64,000 nucleotides of DNA from Craspedostauros australis (taxonomy: Eukaryota; Bacillariophyta; Bacillariophyceae; Mastogloiales; Achnanthaceae), in the NCBI GenBank assembly GCA_026770025.1, contig JAMXDE010000064.1, forward strand, positions 226,417 through 290,416, written 5' to 3'. The translations under genes were made by a program, and so were the position numbers. Each line of letters starts with the position of its first letter. The stretch's first letter is position 1. Under the pieces are notes generated by a model. That model ran no database searches and was not told where the DNA came from. It worked only from the letters and a program-made list of their open reading frames with translations. Below, in pieces: positions 50,687 through 61,220 of the stretch.

Positions 50687-53600
50687 TCATTCGAATGTTC
50701 TCGATGTGTCAAGGTACGACTTCTCATGTTCACGTTGCAAGTCGGCCTTGATGTTCTTGGTGAATCCGTCACTTGTGTTCTGCTCGGATTTGACAAAAAT
50801 GATTTCGATGGTTTTGTTGATTACCATGTTCCTCACGTAGTGATGGCGCACGTCGATGTGCCGCGATCGTTGGGATGTTGATGGGTTCTTGGCGATGAAG
50901 ATTGCTCCGATGTTGTCCACACGGACCTTGATCGGTGTCTTCACTGGGACGCCCACACTTTCGAGTAGCTGCACGACGAAGAAGATCTCCTTTGCCGCTT
51001 CGGAAAGGGCAACGTATTCTGCTTCGGATGAGCTGAGTGTGATGGCTTTCTGTGCCTTGGATCGCCAAAGGATTGGTACCTTGCACAGGTATAGGATGAA
51101 CCCTCCTACGCTGATTCTTGTGTTCTTGTCTCCTGCATATTCGCTATCGCAGAAGAGCTCCATGTCCCAGCCGTCGTCGTCTGGACGCGCTGGATGGATC
51201 TTCAATCCATAGTCCTTTGTATCGATCACGTACTTGATGATCCGATACATCTCCTTCATTGCGGCCTTGGTGGGCCCGATCAATACCTTGGAGAGTTCCC
51301 TCACAGGGTTCGCGATATCTGGTCGCGAGTGCTTGATGAGGAAGAGTAGCATGCCCACGCCTCGGCGGTACTCGGCATGTTCTTCCGCTCCGACCTTCTG
51401 CAGTCCGTTATCTTCGGATGGTCGTACGATGATTTGACCCGGGGTTCCCGGTGTCCCATAGCGCTGCATCTTCTCAACCTTGGTTCCGAACTCTTCGATG
51501 AGATGTCGGATGAGGTGTGGTTGACGCAATGTCGCTCTAGTCTTGTCGTGGTTCAGTTCAATGTTGCAGCTGAGGTAGTCTCCGAGTCCGCGCTCGATTG
51601 TCACCTTGAACTTGCTGCCTTGGATGTCCTTCAGGAATGTCTCCAGTGCCTTGGAGTCTCCGCAGCAGAAGCAATCGTCCACGTAGATGGCCACGATCAT
51701 GCTTCCTTCGTTCGTCTTCCTGTAGAACAGGCACGGGTCTGCCGCGCTCTGTTCGAAGTTGATATTCTTGAGGGTCGATACCAACATCTTGAACCATTGC
51801 CTGGCGCTCTGCACAAGTCCGTAGATTGGCTTGTGTAGGGTCAGGGCTTCGTCTGGTTGATGATCCATCCCGTTGGGACAGTTCATGTAGATCTCCTTGT
51901 CGAGGTCTCCGTGTAGGAATGCCGTTACGACATCGACGAGTGCGCAGTCCATCTTCTTGATCAGCATGATCACCATCATGACCCGATAGGTCACGTCGTG
52001 AATGACGGGTGAGTAGTGCTCTTGGAAGTCCACTCCTGCGACTTGTGAATAGCCACATGCAACGAGCCGCGCTCGATGTGTGCCGTCACGCTTCAACTTG
52101 AAGACCCATTTGCATTTGCAGCATCTGCGGCCGTGTGGGATGGCGTCTCGTTTGATCTTGCTGTACACCTTGCGTGTATCCATGGAATCAAACTCCTTCT
52201 TGATGGCTGCTCGATATCCCTTTCGATGGATGGGATCTGGGTGATTGAAGGCTCCATCAAATGTTGTTGGTTCGATGTGCTTCTCTTGTTCCTTGTTCTC
52301 GTCCTGCATCGATAATCCGATATCGATTCCTGGTGCGTTGTTGATGATTGCATTCATCCCGTATAGTCCTGTTGTGTTGTGATGAGTGATTTCGATCTCT
52401 TCTTCATCTGCAATTTCTTCGTCATCTGTAGTTTCGTTGTTGGAGTCGTCGATCTCCTCGTCGCTGAGTTCATCACTGTCTTCGTTCGATGATGGATCGC
52501 TTTCATATCCTTCTTCCTTTCGACCTGGTTCGTTGAAGTCTGCGAGCTCACGCAGAGCTCTGGGAATACTCTTCCCTGTAGTCGGTTTGGGATTAGTTTC
52601 TCCCTTCCTGCCTCGTGCTTCGTGACGTCGGATTCTCTCCTTTCTATCTATATCACGTTTGCTTGGCTTACTCGGTGGAGGTCTGGATGGTGTACCATAT
52701 GTAGACCTCGCTGGTGTGTTTGGAGGAGTGACGCCTGTGTCATCGTCGGCTTCGTCGCCGGATGGTGTGATCTCGTCATCCTCATGATTGGATTCGCTCC
52801 GATCTTCCTCGTCGTTATGGATTAGTTGAGTCACTATTCCATCGTCCTCATTATCCTCATCGTCGCTGTCCGATAGGATATAGTATCTGTTGCTGTGAGC
52901 GAAAGATACTCTCTTCGCTTCCGATGTTTGACGCGTTGCCGTCCTTGGCGTTGCTCCCTTCCGTCCGATGGTTGTGAAGCCGTCTGCGTCCGTCGTTCCT
53001 GATTCGTTGGATATGTTCGGTGCTGGTGCCCAGCCACGGAACTGTCCGTATGATTGGTTGAGCCACTTGATGTCGCGTGAGCAGATGAGTGACTTGGTCG
53101 ATGGTCTGTACATGTTGTAGACCCCTGATGCGTGTTGGTGTGCATATCCGATGAACACCATCTCTTCTCCTCTATTCTTGAGTTTAGCGGTGATCCCGCC
53201 GTAGGTAGTCTTCACAACACCCACCTCTCCGAAAGTGCGGAGTGCATCCGCGTATGGTGGATCGTTGCCGAAGAATTGTCGATGTGGTGACTCCTTTTGA
53301 TTCTTCGCTACGGTGATGTTGGCGATGGCGGTGGCAGTGCTAGCAGCTGCTGCCCACAGGCCATGCCTATACTCTTCGTCGAGCTGTGCTCCGTTGAGCA
53401 TGGAGCGGATCTTGGTGTAGAGGTACGCGAACTTGCGCTCTACTCTACCGTTCTGTTGCGGCGTGTTCGATGCCGTGAATTCGAATTTCACGTTGAGTCC
53501 TGCATCGATGAGAATATCCTGCGTGGATTTGTTCTCTCCGCTGTTGTCACCTCGGAAGATGATCTGTTGGTCACCAGTCTGTGACTTGATCGTTTGGATG

Positions 53601-56600
53601 AATCGTTTGATGTACCCTGGTTGATCACTTTTGTTCTTGAGAAAGAAACTCCAGCAGTGATCCGTGCAGTCGTCCACGATCAGGGTCCAGTAGCGTTTAT
53701 CTCCGAAGCTTATGTGTTTAGTGTAACTAATGTCAATGAAGAGACGTTCGCCGCAGCGAGTCGCTCTCGGAATGGTTGCCTTCGGAATGTTCTTCACTCT
53801 TGCGTTCGCGACCGCGCAGTCGCGACATACCGGCATCTCGCCGATAATCTTCCATCCGTATTGAGCGGCCGTTCGCTTCATGGCCTCGAGTGGCGCGTGG
53901 CCGAGCATTCGATGCAGGCTCACCGCGCTGATCTCCTTGGATGGGTTCTTGACGATGGCTGTGCAAGCCTTGTCGTCGTTCGTTGGCATGATGGGATGCA
54001 TCTGCACTCCCGTGATGAATCCGTTGGATGTGGGGAAGACTCGATCGAACACGATCTTCGTTCCGGATCCGTTGATGATGTCCATCAGAATGCCGTTGCT
54101 ACCAAGCTGGTAACCGTTGTACAGAGCCTTGTTCATAGATAAAAGGTTCACCGCCATTTTCGGTGTGTACTTCACATCATCAAGCCGGATGACGTGGCCA
54201 GTGTTGTCTCGTTGCTTGACCTTCAAGCGAATGGATCCCATTTTGGGAGAGTCCAGCTTCGTGCTGTCTCCCACTTGGACGAATGACTTGATGTGCCGCA
54301 CGTTGAAGAGAGCGGCGTCTGAATTGACGATGTGACACGAAGCTCCACTGTCGGCGAGCCAGGTGTCCTTGTTGACCTTGTCCTTGTGCTTGGTGCTCAG
54401 CTTGTGGAGCTGCTCCACGGCTGCTGCAGCTGTATCGGTCATGGCGTTGTCTTCGTCCTCTTCGTCGATGTGGACTCCATATTCGTTCCATGGATTCTCG
54501 TGATGTTCGTCGTCGGTCTCATCGGATAGCTGCGCGTAGTCCGATGGAGTCGTGTTGCTTCGGTGTGATCCTGTGACTGGATCGTATGGGTGGACGCGTG
54601 ATCGCTCTCGCAAGAGTACACGCATACATCCTCCAAGGATGTAGTGCAGATCCGTTTCTGGGATCGTTTCCGAGTCGTTGGCTTCCAGTATGTGGTTGAT
54701 GACGATCGCGTTGGCAAGGATCTCTTCGATTGATTCGAAGTGCTCGGATAGGATGGATCCCATCATGTTCACCCATATCGGCATGAGTGCCCCTCGTGTG
54801 ATTTCTGGGAACAGTCGCATCCCCGCTTCCATTACAGCGTCAAAGATGAGCTGCTTTTGGATTGTTAATGCCGTTGCTGTTGCGTCTGGTGTGACAGTGT
54901 GACGGAGTAGATAGTCGACACTGTTGGGATCCTCAATATCCGGGAAGTCGATATTCGCTGGATAGACGACACGCTCGTTTGGATTGAAGCTGTCGTCTGG
55001 ATGATTGCCGTCCTCGGATTCGTCGCTGTCATCCTCGTCGAAGATGCCCGATCTGTTGTTCCCTGCCGCTGGAGGAGGTGGCGCCGCTGCGCGGTTCGTT
55101 CCGCCTTGGCCTTGATTGATGAAGGTTCCCGTTCTCTCGTGTCTCCCAACTTGAGGAGGAGGCATTTCGTCGCGGTTTGCCTCGTCGTCTTCATCTGCGC
55201 CGTCCTCGTCGGCGTCGTCGTCGTCATCACTCATGGCCTCTTCGATGTCGCTATCGTTGGCCTCGTCGTCCATCTCAGCTTCGTCGCCGTATGAACCGAT
55301 CAGGTCGTGCGCGTTGAAGCAGCATTCGTAGCTCACCTCGCGTCTTGGATCCACCTCGTGGATGATTGGCTCCTCGCTGAGCCACTCCAGGACGATCTCA
55401 TCGTCCTGTACTTCGTCGTCACTTCCGACGCACTCGAAGTTATCGAAGAAGGAGTCTTCGATGTAGTCGTCGGACACCAACATGCAGAGTGGCATGTCCT
55501 TCGCAGAGAGTACCATCTCGTGCCCGCTCTTGTCGTGTCCTTCCGTAGCCGCGTTGGCTTGTTCGTTGTTCTTTTTGCTTTCGTTGAACTTCTTCTTTCG
55601 GCACTCTGCCTCGCGATGTCCGAAGATGCCGCAGTAGTTGCACTTGCCCTTGAAGCCGCTTCCCTTGTTACGCTTTCCGTTCATTTTGTTGTTGTTGTTG
55701 TTGTTTTTCTTGTTGTTCGATTTCTTGCGTTCTGGACAATCAGCGGATCTATGGCCATACACGCCACAGTTGTGACAAGTACCCTTGAAGTTACCGGTGC
55801 TTGTGAAGCCGGTGTCGTTGCTCTTCGTGTTACTGTCTTGGAAGTCGTCGACGTATGCCTTGCCTCCTCTGTGAGTGGCGTATGCAGTACGGAGTACTCC
55901 TCTGATCGTGTTGATGGTAACCAGTTCTGGATTGAACGTGAGTTGATGTTGGAAGTTCACGATGTGTGTTCTGTACTCGTTGCTCACCGTGCTGAGGATT
56001 TGCATGATCATTTCCTCGTCCGTGATTTCGTACTTGACATCGTGGAGACGCGGTCGTAAACCTTCGAGTCGCGTGATGTAGATGTCGGGGTCCGTGTCTC
56101 TCTTCATCTTTTCGTTGTTGAATTGGCGCTTGAGTTTGATCTTCGTCGCCGCGTTGGATGGTCGGAACTTCTCCGCGAGAACGTTCCACGCTGCGTGTGC
56201 GTCTCCTTCGGGGTAGTCGTCGGAGATGCATTGGTTGATGTACTGGATGGCTTGCTTGCCTTTTCCTTTCTCTGCATCCATCATGAGGATCAGATCGCTG
56301 AAGCAGTCGCATCCCAGCTCGTAGATCTCTTCCATCGCTTCCTTGGCTTCACCGGCGGCTGCCGCGATCTCGCTCACTGTTGGCACCTTGGTCTTGCCCA
56401 ACATCACATCTCTCGTCTTCTGTGCACGAGCGTATGCCTTCGCTTGGGACTCCCATGCGCTGTAGTCTTCTTGTTCACCGCTGAACATTGGCGCCTTGAT
56501 GCGTCGCTTGTTCACGTTGGCTGATGTCGCCATGTTGATTCGTTGTTTCGTTGTTGGTGCGCTCGCGCCCTTGATTTCCGTTTGTTTCTGTGTTGTCGAT

Positions 56601-56938
56601 TCTTCGATTTTCGCTTGTTGTTTCGCGAGGGTTGATTTGCTCACAAATTCTCCTCCTGGTGGTGTCTCACTTTTCCCACTCTGTTTGGCTGTGCGGATGT
56701 TCTCCGTCACACCAGTCTCCTCTTGCTTGTACGCCTTGAGGATACTCTCCTTCTCGCGGTGTAGCCTTGCAGACCGTTCCTCTTCGGTCTCGTCGATCGC
56801 GCTTGCGTCTGCGCCTGATAGGACAGTAGCCGCAGCTGCTTCCTTCTCTTCTCGTGGTGGAGTCTCACTCGCACCTTCTTCTTGCTTGATAGCCAGTTGG
56901 GACAGAGGGATGTCTCTCAATTCCTCTTCCTCGCTCAT
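50687..56938 (-). CDS. gag-pol: Gag-Pol polyprotein of C2 (2083 aa)
   Basis: One open ORF from ATG 56938 (MSEEEELRD). Approximate order: a charged N-terminal extension of about 130 residues (Glu/Lys-rich, perhaps coiled coil); a Gag core with DYSAWESQAKAYA; two CX2CX4HX4C knuckles (CHNCGVYGHRSADC about 383, CNYCGIFGHREAEC about 430) around an asparagine-lysine run; an acidic spacer; a helical module (NMMGSILSEHFESIEEIL ... LGGCMRVLLRER, about 700-765) also seen in C1 and related to that of B1/B2; protease ADSGAS near 860; integrase D, D (GDNSGENK), E (NGRVERKF) near 1066, 1126 and 1164; an acidic linker; RT FLHGD and YVDDCF (about 1750); RNase H DSEYAGDK near 1926. It lacks the zinc ribbon of family B. 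It has all catalytic motifs and no break, so it may be able to move. Confidence 0.94.
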   Translation of the reverse strand: MSEEEELRDIPLSQLAIKQEEGASETPPREEKEAAAATVLSGADASAIDETEEERSARLHREKESILKAYKQEETGVTENIRTAKQSGKSETPPGGEFVSKSTLAKQQAKIEESTTQKQTEIKGASAPTTKQRINMATSANVNKRRIKAPMFSGEQEDYSAWESQAKAYARAQKTRDVMLGKTKVPTVSEIAAAAGEAKEAMEEIYELGCDCFSDLILMMDAEKGKGKQAIQYINQCISDDYPEGDAHAAWNVLAEKFRPSNAATKIKLKRQFNNEKMKRDTDPDIYITRLEGLRPRLHDVKYEITDEEMIMQILSTVSNEYRTHIVNFQHQLTFNPELVTINTIRGVLRTAYATHRGGKAYVDDFQDSNTKSNDTGFTSTGNFKGTCHNCGVYGHRSADCPERKKSNNKKNNNNNNKMNGKRNKGSGFKGKCNYCGIFGHREAECRKKKFNESKKNNEQANAATEGHDKSGHEMVLSAKDMPLCMLVSDDYIEDSFFDNFECVGSDDEVQDDEIVLEWLSEEPIIHEVDPRREVSYECCFNAHDLIGSYGDEAEMDDEANDSDIEEAMSDDDDDADEDGADEDDEANRDEMPPPQVGRHERTGTFINQGQGGTNRAAAPPPPAAGNNRSGIFDEDDSDESEDGNHPDDSFNPNERVVYPANIDFPDIEDPNSVDYLLRHTVTPDATATALTIQKQLIFDAVMEAGMRLFPEITRGALMPIWVNMMGSILSEHFESIEEILANAIVINHILEANDSETIPETDLHYILGGCMRVLLRERSRVHPYDPVTGSHRSNTTPSDYAQLSDETDDEHHENPWNEYGVHIDEEDEDNAMTDTAAAAVEQLHKLSTKHKDKVNKDTWLADSGASCHIVNSDAALFNVRHIKSFVQVGDSTKLDSPKMGSIRLKVKQRDNTGHVIRLDDVKYTPKMAVNLLSMNKALYNGYQLGSNGILMDIINGSGTKIVFDRVFPTSNGFITGVQMHPIMPTNDDKACTAIVKNPSKEISAVSLHRMLGHAPLEAMKRTAAQYGWKIIGEMPVCRDCAVANARVKNIPKATIPRATRCGERLFIDISYTKHISFGDKRYWTLIVDDCTDHCWSFFLKNKSDQPGYIKRFIQTIKSQTGDQQIIFRGDNSGENKSTQDILIDAGLNVKFEFTASNTPQQNGRVERKFAYLYTKIRSMLNGAQLDEEYRHGLWAAAASTATAIANITVAKNQKESPHRQFFGNDPPYADALRTFGEVGVVKTTYGGITAKLKNRGEEMVFIGYAHQHASGVYNMYRPSTKSLICSRDIKWLNQSYGQFRGWAPAPNISNESGTTDADGFTTIGRKGATPRTATRQTSEAKRVSFAHSNRYYILSDSDDEDNEDDGIVTQLIHNDEEDRSESNHEDDEITPSGDEADDDTGVTPPNTPARSTYGTPSRPPPSKPSKRDIDRKERIRRHEARGRKGETNPKPTTGKSIPRALRELADFNEPGRKEEGYESDPSSNEDSDELSDEEIDDSNNETTDDEEIADEEEIEITHHNTTGLYGMNAIINNAPGIDIGLSMQDENKEQEKHIEPTTFDGAFNHPDPIHRKGYRAAIKKEFDSMDTRKVYSKIKRDAIPHGRRCCKCKWVFKLKRDGTHRARLVACGYSQVAGVDFQEHYSPVIHDVTYRVMMVIMLIKKMDCALVDVVTAFLHGDLDKEIYMNCPNGMDHQPDEALTLHKPIYGLVQSARQWFKMLVSTLKNINFEQSAADPCLFYRKTNEGSMIVAIYVDDCFCCGDSKALETFLKDIQGSKFKVTIERGLGDYLSCNIELNHDKTRATLRQPHLIRHLIEEFGTKVEKMQRYGTPGTPGQIIVRPSEDNGLQKVGAEEHAEYRRGVGMLLFLIKHSRPDIANPVRELSKVLIGPTKAAMKEMYRIIKYVIDTKDYGLKIHPARPDDDGWDMELFCDSEYAGDKNTRISVGGFILYLCKVPILWRSKAQKAITLSSSEAEYVALSEAAKEIFFVVQLLESVGVPVKTPIKVRVDNIGAIFIAKNPSTSQRSRHIDVRHHYVRNMVINKTIEIIFVKSEQNTSDGFTKNIKADLQREHEKSYLDTSRTFE

Positions 56939-57008
56939 TCAGCCTGCTGCTCTTGAATGATGTTCGTCTTCCTCGCACAATCCGATCCGCGGGCTCGCCC
57001 TGATCTAT

Positions 57009-57020
57009 CGTTTATAAACG
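57009..57020 (-). promoter_or_regulatory. Palindrome at the primer-binding position of C2
   Basis: CGTTTATAAACG, perfect 12-bp palindrome abutting the 5' LTR; same arms as family B with a different centre. Confidence 0.7.
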
Positions 57021-57821
57021 TGTTGGCAAGTTCCGCGCACGGTAACCTACGATCGTGGAAGATGGTGTTGGTTGATAGTCGTTCGTTTGCTATTTCATTA
57101 GTTGGCTACTCCGATGCTCTCGGTGTACGCCCGTTCTCTTGCCCGACGCTCTCGGCGCTTCAATCTGTTTCGTAGATTCGGTCTCCGACTATGAGTTGGT
57201 ACGCGAGATACTCTCTCGCTTCTCTCTCTGTATTCTCTCTCTCTCTCTCTCAACATCGTGTGCTCGTCGTACACGATACTCCGTGTTCGATACGTACTCC
57301 GTATTCAACACTCCGATCATTCAGTACTGGCTCCTACTCCATGAGTACTCGCCATTTGAAGTTCATCTTCTGTATCCATGACGCTGATGCCCTTCGGTCA
57401 TCGGATCTTCGCCTCCTGCTCTGACTTGGAGACAGATGTCGACGTGGTGACACGATGACATCCTGTCGACGTCAGTAGGCGTCCTTCTGCTCTCCAGATG
57501 TCACGTTCCATTGGTGATGCAGTGGTCTGTCAGATGATATCGTCATCTGAGGTTTAGTTGGGAAGTACCTCGAGATTCTCTTGGTACCATTGATGGATGG
57601 ACGGACGATCTTCCAATTCTCTCAGAAATCGTCATTTGCAAATTTCCTCCAGAAATCTTGCCCCTTTTCGTGTGTTCCGTTTCTCCTGTAATTCTGACGA
57701 ATCACAGTATACTATCGACACGAATGTAGTTATACCGTCCAAGTGCATATGAGAGAATAGCGGGTGAACGATGCACATATACTCGTACATCTCGACATAT
57801 ACTCACATGTACATCTCGACA
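57021..57821 (-). repeat. C2 5' LTR (801 bp)
   Basis: It runs TGTTGGCAAG to CTCGACA and is followed by the GGGGTC duplication (57822-57827). Hairpin at 57530-57550. Ten differences from the 3' LTR by eye. Confidence 0.95.
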
Positions 57822-58660
57822 GGGGTCCGTGTGCTGGGGTTATCCGCCTCGGGGTCCATGTCTTGGTCGAAGGTGACGCGCCTGTTGTTGTTTATACCCT
57901 TCCTGAAGGGGCGGACCACGCTCCGTACCAGCACGCGTCGAGATTCGTCATCCAGCACGTGGTACGTGAGGAAGTCCCCATGGGACTCTGCCACGCCAAG
58001 CCAGTATCCTGATTTCTCCTTCGAGTTCGGGAAGGTAGCGTTGGGGTCGTGGTAGAGGACCTTCTCGTAGAATTGGAAAGTCAAGAGCGCAGAGATGTCG
58101 ACGGTCTCTCCGTGTCGTACGGTGTATGGGATTGCGTTATCGTAGGGGACGGGTCTGATGTATGGTTGTGCACGTAGCACATGTATCGGAAAGCGTAGAA
58201 CCATGCCTTTGGTGGTGCCCCAGTTCGATCGATGAGTGTCGTGACACATCGCTTCATGTACAGGATGGCGTTGTGCTCGGCCGGGTTCTGCTGCTGGTTG
58301 TGCGGTTCTGTCAGTCTTGATTTGATGTGGAGGTCCCTAAGAAGCTTGAGGACCTTCTCTCCGGTCTGTTCCTTTGCGTTGTCGCTGTGGAAGGCCCATG
58401 GTGCCCCCTCTGTCCTGATAAAATCCTGGAAGGCGACGAAAACTCCTTCTTTCTTCTTCAGGCCGTATGCGTTGATCATGTGGGAGGATGTTCCGTAGAA
58501 GATTTGTGCCATGGAGTATCCGTCTTCAAAAGACTTGACGTTGGAGAATATAGTGTCTGTCGCCACGATCTCCCGGATTCGTTGTCGTTGCATCCACTCG
58601 AATCTGGACTTCTTGTGCCTTCGCATAGGGTAAGTGATCACTGCCCGCATGAGTTGTGTG
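57822..58660 (-). pseudogene. pol: E Pol, integrase
   Basis: Two overlapping frames cover the integrase core and C-terminus. Frame one (58650-58081) has ATDTIFSN (first Asp), AFHSDNAKEQTGEK (second Asp) and EPHNQQQNPAEHN (Glu), the D-D-E set. Near 58110 the match moves to a second frame (58249-57822) with GETVDISALLTFQFYEKVLY, GYWLGVAESHGD and LVRSVVRPF, typical of the integrase C-terminus in this copia group. A small indel separates them. At 57822 it meets C2 and continues in frame at 49865. Confidence 0.85.
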
Positions 58661-59740
58661 TTCTGGCGAGGGTCTGTTTGATCACGTGCGTGGGTAGGTA
58701 CCCGAGGTACGGTCGGATCTTGTGAAGATCAATGGACTTCCATTTTGCTCGGAAAGGGAACCCTTGGTGGCTGTACTCGGTCATGGCTTCCGCAGGGTGT
58801 CGGTCCATGGTGTACATGGGGTTATCCTTTCCCGGTTCATCAGTGCCGGTGGGGTCTCGCCCTTGGTGTGCCCATGGTATTCAGTTGCGCTTCGTGGGTC
58901 TCCCCGGATGGTATCAGTGCGTGTTGCCTTGGTCACGCCGATCTCGTTGGGGATGCGAAACGTCTCCCGATTTCTCTGGAACGCCGGTTCGGATCCTACC
59001 GAGTGTAAGGATGAGATGGCGCTGTCTGCCTCGGCATCCAGGTCTGGTACCTTTGTCGGTGGTACGTTGGTTGACTCGGTGTATTCCTTCTGGTCCGTTC
59101 CTACCGCGTTAGCCTCGCGGTCGATGCCCAGCTCCCTGTATAGGTGGTCGATGTCTCCCGCAGAGAGATTGTCCACCAGGTCGAAGAGGGTGTCTTGGAT
59201 CGAGATGGCCGTGTCAGTGGCCGATTTCGCGAACGTTACCGTGTCAATTGCATGTGACATTCCGATGAGCTCCTCGAGACTTAGAGTGTCAAGGAATGCG
59301 TCCACTTTGGGGCACTCCTGGTTTGCACGGTAGGGGGCTCCTATGGCGTGCCCATCTGGATGACGGGCGTTGGGGTCCATGGGTTCTCGTCCCTCTATGG
59401 GATTATCCGGGGTGCCGTCCGTGGCCTGGCCTGTCCTGGGTTCCATGGGATCCATCGATGCGTTGTGGGCGCTTGTATCCATCGCTCCAGTGTCATGCGG
59501 TGCATCAGGTCGGCCATCCCAATCAACTGCCTTCTCTCCTCCAATTGGGTCCCTGGTAAGGTAGCAACCCATGGGCACGTTGCATACGTGTCCTCCTTGG
59601 TGATCCGAAGGGTTCCATCCTTGCTTTGGGGTGATGTCGTGGGTGGGCAGATCCTCATCGTTCTCCATGATGGGGAAAACGTCGAATGTCATCAGCGCGT
59701 CCCGCATCTCCAAGTTGATCGTTGTGTCCTCGTCAGGCAT
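58661..59740 (-). pseudogene. pol: E Pol, region between protease and integrase
   Basis: From MPDEDTTINLEM (about 59740) the frame is open to TGA at 58781, through an acidic, His/Asp/Pro-rich linker. A second frame then carries the block before the integrase (HPAEAM, WKSIDLHKIRPYLGY, THVIKQTLA, about 58799-58660). A third frame carries integrase. Two frameshifts are therefore needed, near 58798 and 58655, the latter in an ACACAC run. Confidence 0.75.
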
Positions 59741-59747
59741 CAGGCAT
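59734..59747. repeat. 7-bp tandem duplication causing a frameshift in E pol
   Basis: CAGGCAT occurs twice in direct succession (minus strand ATGCCTGATGCCTG). Removing one copy joins the two frames as PMPDEDTT, so this is a clear inactivating lesion. Confidence 0.85.
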
Positions 59748-60373
59748 TGGTCTTCCTGTGCCTGGTGTCGAGAACGATGCCCGGTGTTCCGACGAAACCG
59801 TATCGAGGACGGCTCCACTGGCCCGAATTTGATGGTCGGAGAGCAGCGTCACCCGACTGTCGACGTTCAAGGCGGCTTCGTAAATCCGGAGGATCACTTC
59901 GTTGCCTTCCCTGGTCCTGGCCTTGATGCTCGCGTCAACCACCGCGAGGTTGTTCTTCCTCATCGTGCTTGCCACAGCACCGACGATGCTGTACGTACGA
60001 TGCGGGTATACGTAGTCAATCTTCCAGACTCGGTCCCTTGTTCCCAAGTGACGCAGCATTGTGCGCCGCCGTCGCATACCGCGTATGTTTGCGGGGAAAA
60101 GGTCGCCAGGTTGATCAGCTGTTCGGGTACTGATTGGCGTTGGTTGGTGCTGGTGGATCGATGGGCTTATTGCGTCGGATGAATCACTCATCGTGATCAT
60201 CTTCACGAGCCGGTTGTTGCCATTGTCCTCGTATCCTCCATAGTCGACCAGGAACTTGGCAAGTTCCGAAGCGTCAATCGAGGATAGATCTGAGCCGTTC
60301 TCGTCCTGGGAATCGGTTCCCTCGGCGGATCCTGGAGTGTAACCTGGCCAGGTTCGCGTGGGTGACACCTCCA
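59741..60373 (-). pseudogene. pol: E Pol, protease region
   Basis: One frame (60374-59733) has RVWKIDYVYPHRTYSIVGAV and YEAALNVDSRVTLLSDHQIRASG, matching the protease-to-linker region of large diatom copia elements. The catalytic motif itself, CDGGAQCCV (D-G-G-A), is in a different frame at 60073-60062, so an indel lies between them near 60040. Gag ends downstream in a third frame at 60274; whether that gag/pol frame change is natural or decay cannot be told. Confidence 0.7.
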
Positions 60374-61220
60374 TACTGTTTGTGTGGCTTGGCTTCCTCC
60401 CTTTCTCTGGGGGGCTTCACGTTGGCAGGTGGTTGGATGTCTTCCTGTTCCTTCTTGTTCTCGACACGGGTGAATCCGGATCCGTTCCGGTCATTGTTGC
60501 GGCGGGCCCAACGGAGGGAGCTGCGGAGCTTCATGATCACACGGCGGACCTTTTCGGGTAGTCCGTCGAAATACCTCTTGCGAGATGAAGGTGGGATCTT
60601 CCTGTAGTTTCTTCGAGATGGCATTGATGACCAGCTTGGTGTTGGATTCGTCTTGATCCTGGGCCTGGCTTTGGTGGTTGCCTTGAAAATCCTGCGTTTG
60701 CCGGACCTTGATCCCCGCTGGTTGTTGGCTACCGCATTGTCCCTGGTGGACTCGGAGATGAGGTACATGCAGGTGCTCCCATCGACTGCATGTCCGGGCT
60801 TCGCTCGATGCTCCGGAACCATGGTGCGTACGTTGATGTCGTCGCAACCGATGAGGTGGTTGAGGAGCGTACGACGTTGTTGCGCGTCGGAGACTTGTTG
60901 ATCTGGGTTGGTAGCCAGGAAATTCACATTAGCGAATATGTCCTGGATCTCTTTCACGTAGGCTCCCAGGTCTTGTCTGCTGGGGTTGAAGTCGTGCACT
61001 CTCTTCATCAGAGAGTCGACCTCCATTCCTCTGATCCAGTCGTTGCCGTAGGTATTGAGGAGCTCATTCCAGAATAGGACACCGTCTTCGGTAAGGAAGT
61101 CCTCTGGTGGCGAGTCCCGTGTGCTGGGCCGCCGGCGAAGACGGAGTATAGTCCCGCGAATAGGGTCCTGACGGTCGCTCGCGACCTGTTCTAGGAGAGA
61201 TAGTTGTTGGCACTCCTGTC
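60274..61220 (-). pseudogene. gag: E Gag (N-terminus lost to C3 and the window edge)
   Basis: It is open from the C3 insertion at 61220 to TAG/TGA-type stop 60274. Phrases such as EDGVLFWNELLNTYGNDWIRGMEV, HDFNPSRQDLGAYVKEIQ and LLNHLIGCDDINVRTMVPEHR have the pattern of a helical copia capsid. The C-terminal third is very basic (RKRYFDGLPEKVRRVIMKL, RSSLRWARRNN) and has no CCHC knuckle. The apparent start upstream of 61220 is inside the C3 LTR and is not real. Confidence 0.75.

Larger units (their letters stand above)
49866..57821 (-). mobile_element. C2: complete copia element of family C
   Basis: A 7956-bp element in E pol: 801-bp LTRs differing at ten positions by my count (nine transitions), a palindrome at the primer position, one 2083-codon gag-pol ORF, a purine tract, and an exact 6-bp target duplication. 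The LTR divergence of about 1.25% makes it older than B1, B2 and B0, yet its ORF remains open. Confidence 0.95.
35531..61220 (-). mobile_element. E: long, dead copia element with a third ORF, split by C2, a solo LTR and B2
   Basis: Read on the minus strand, its pieces are 61220-57822 (gag, protease, integrase), 49865-45988 (RT, RNase H, start of the third ORF), 45197-44701 and 37081-about 35531. After removing each insertion with one target duplication, the reading frame is continuous across all three joins. Its integrase and RT differ strongly from families A, B and C and resemble the large diatom copia group. Without insertions about 9.3 kb is visible. The 5' end lies beyond C3, outside the window. 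Frameshifts in protease and integrase and a TAG in RT show it is old. Confidence 0.8.
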
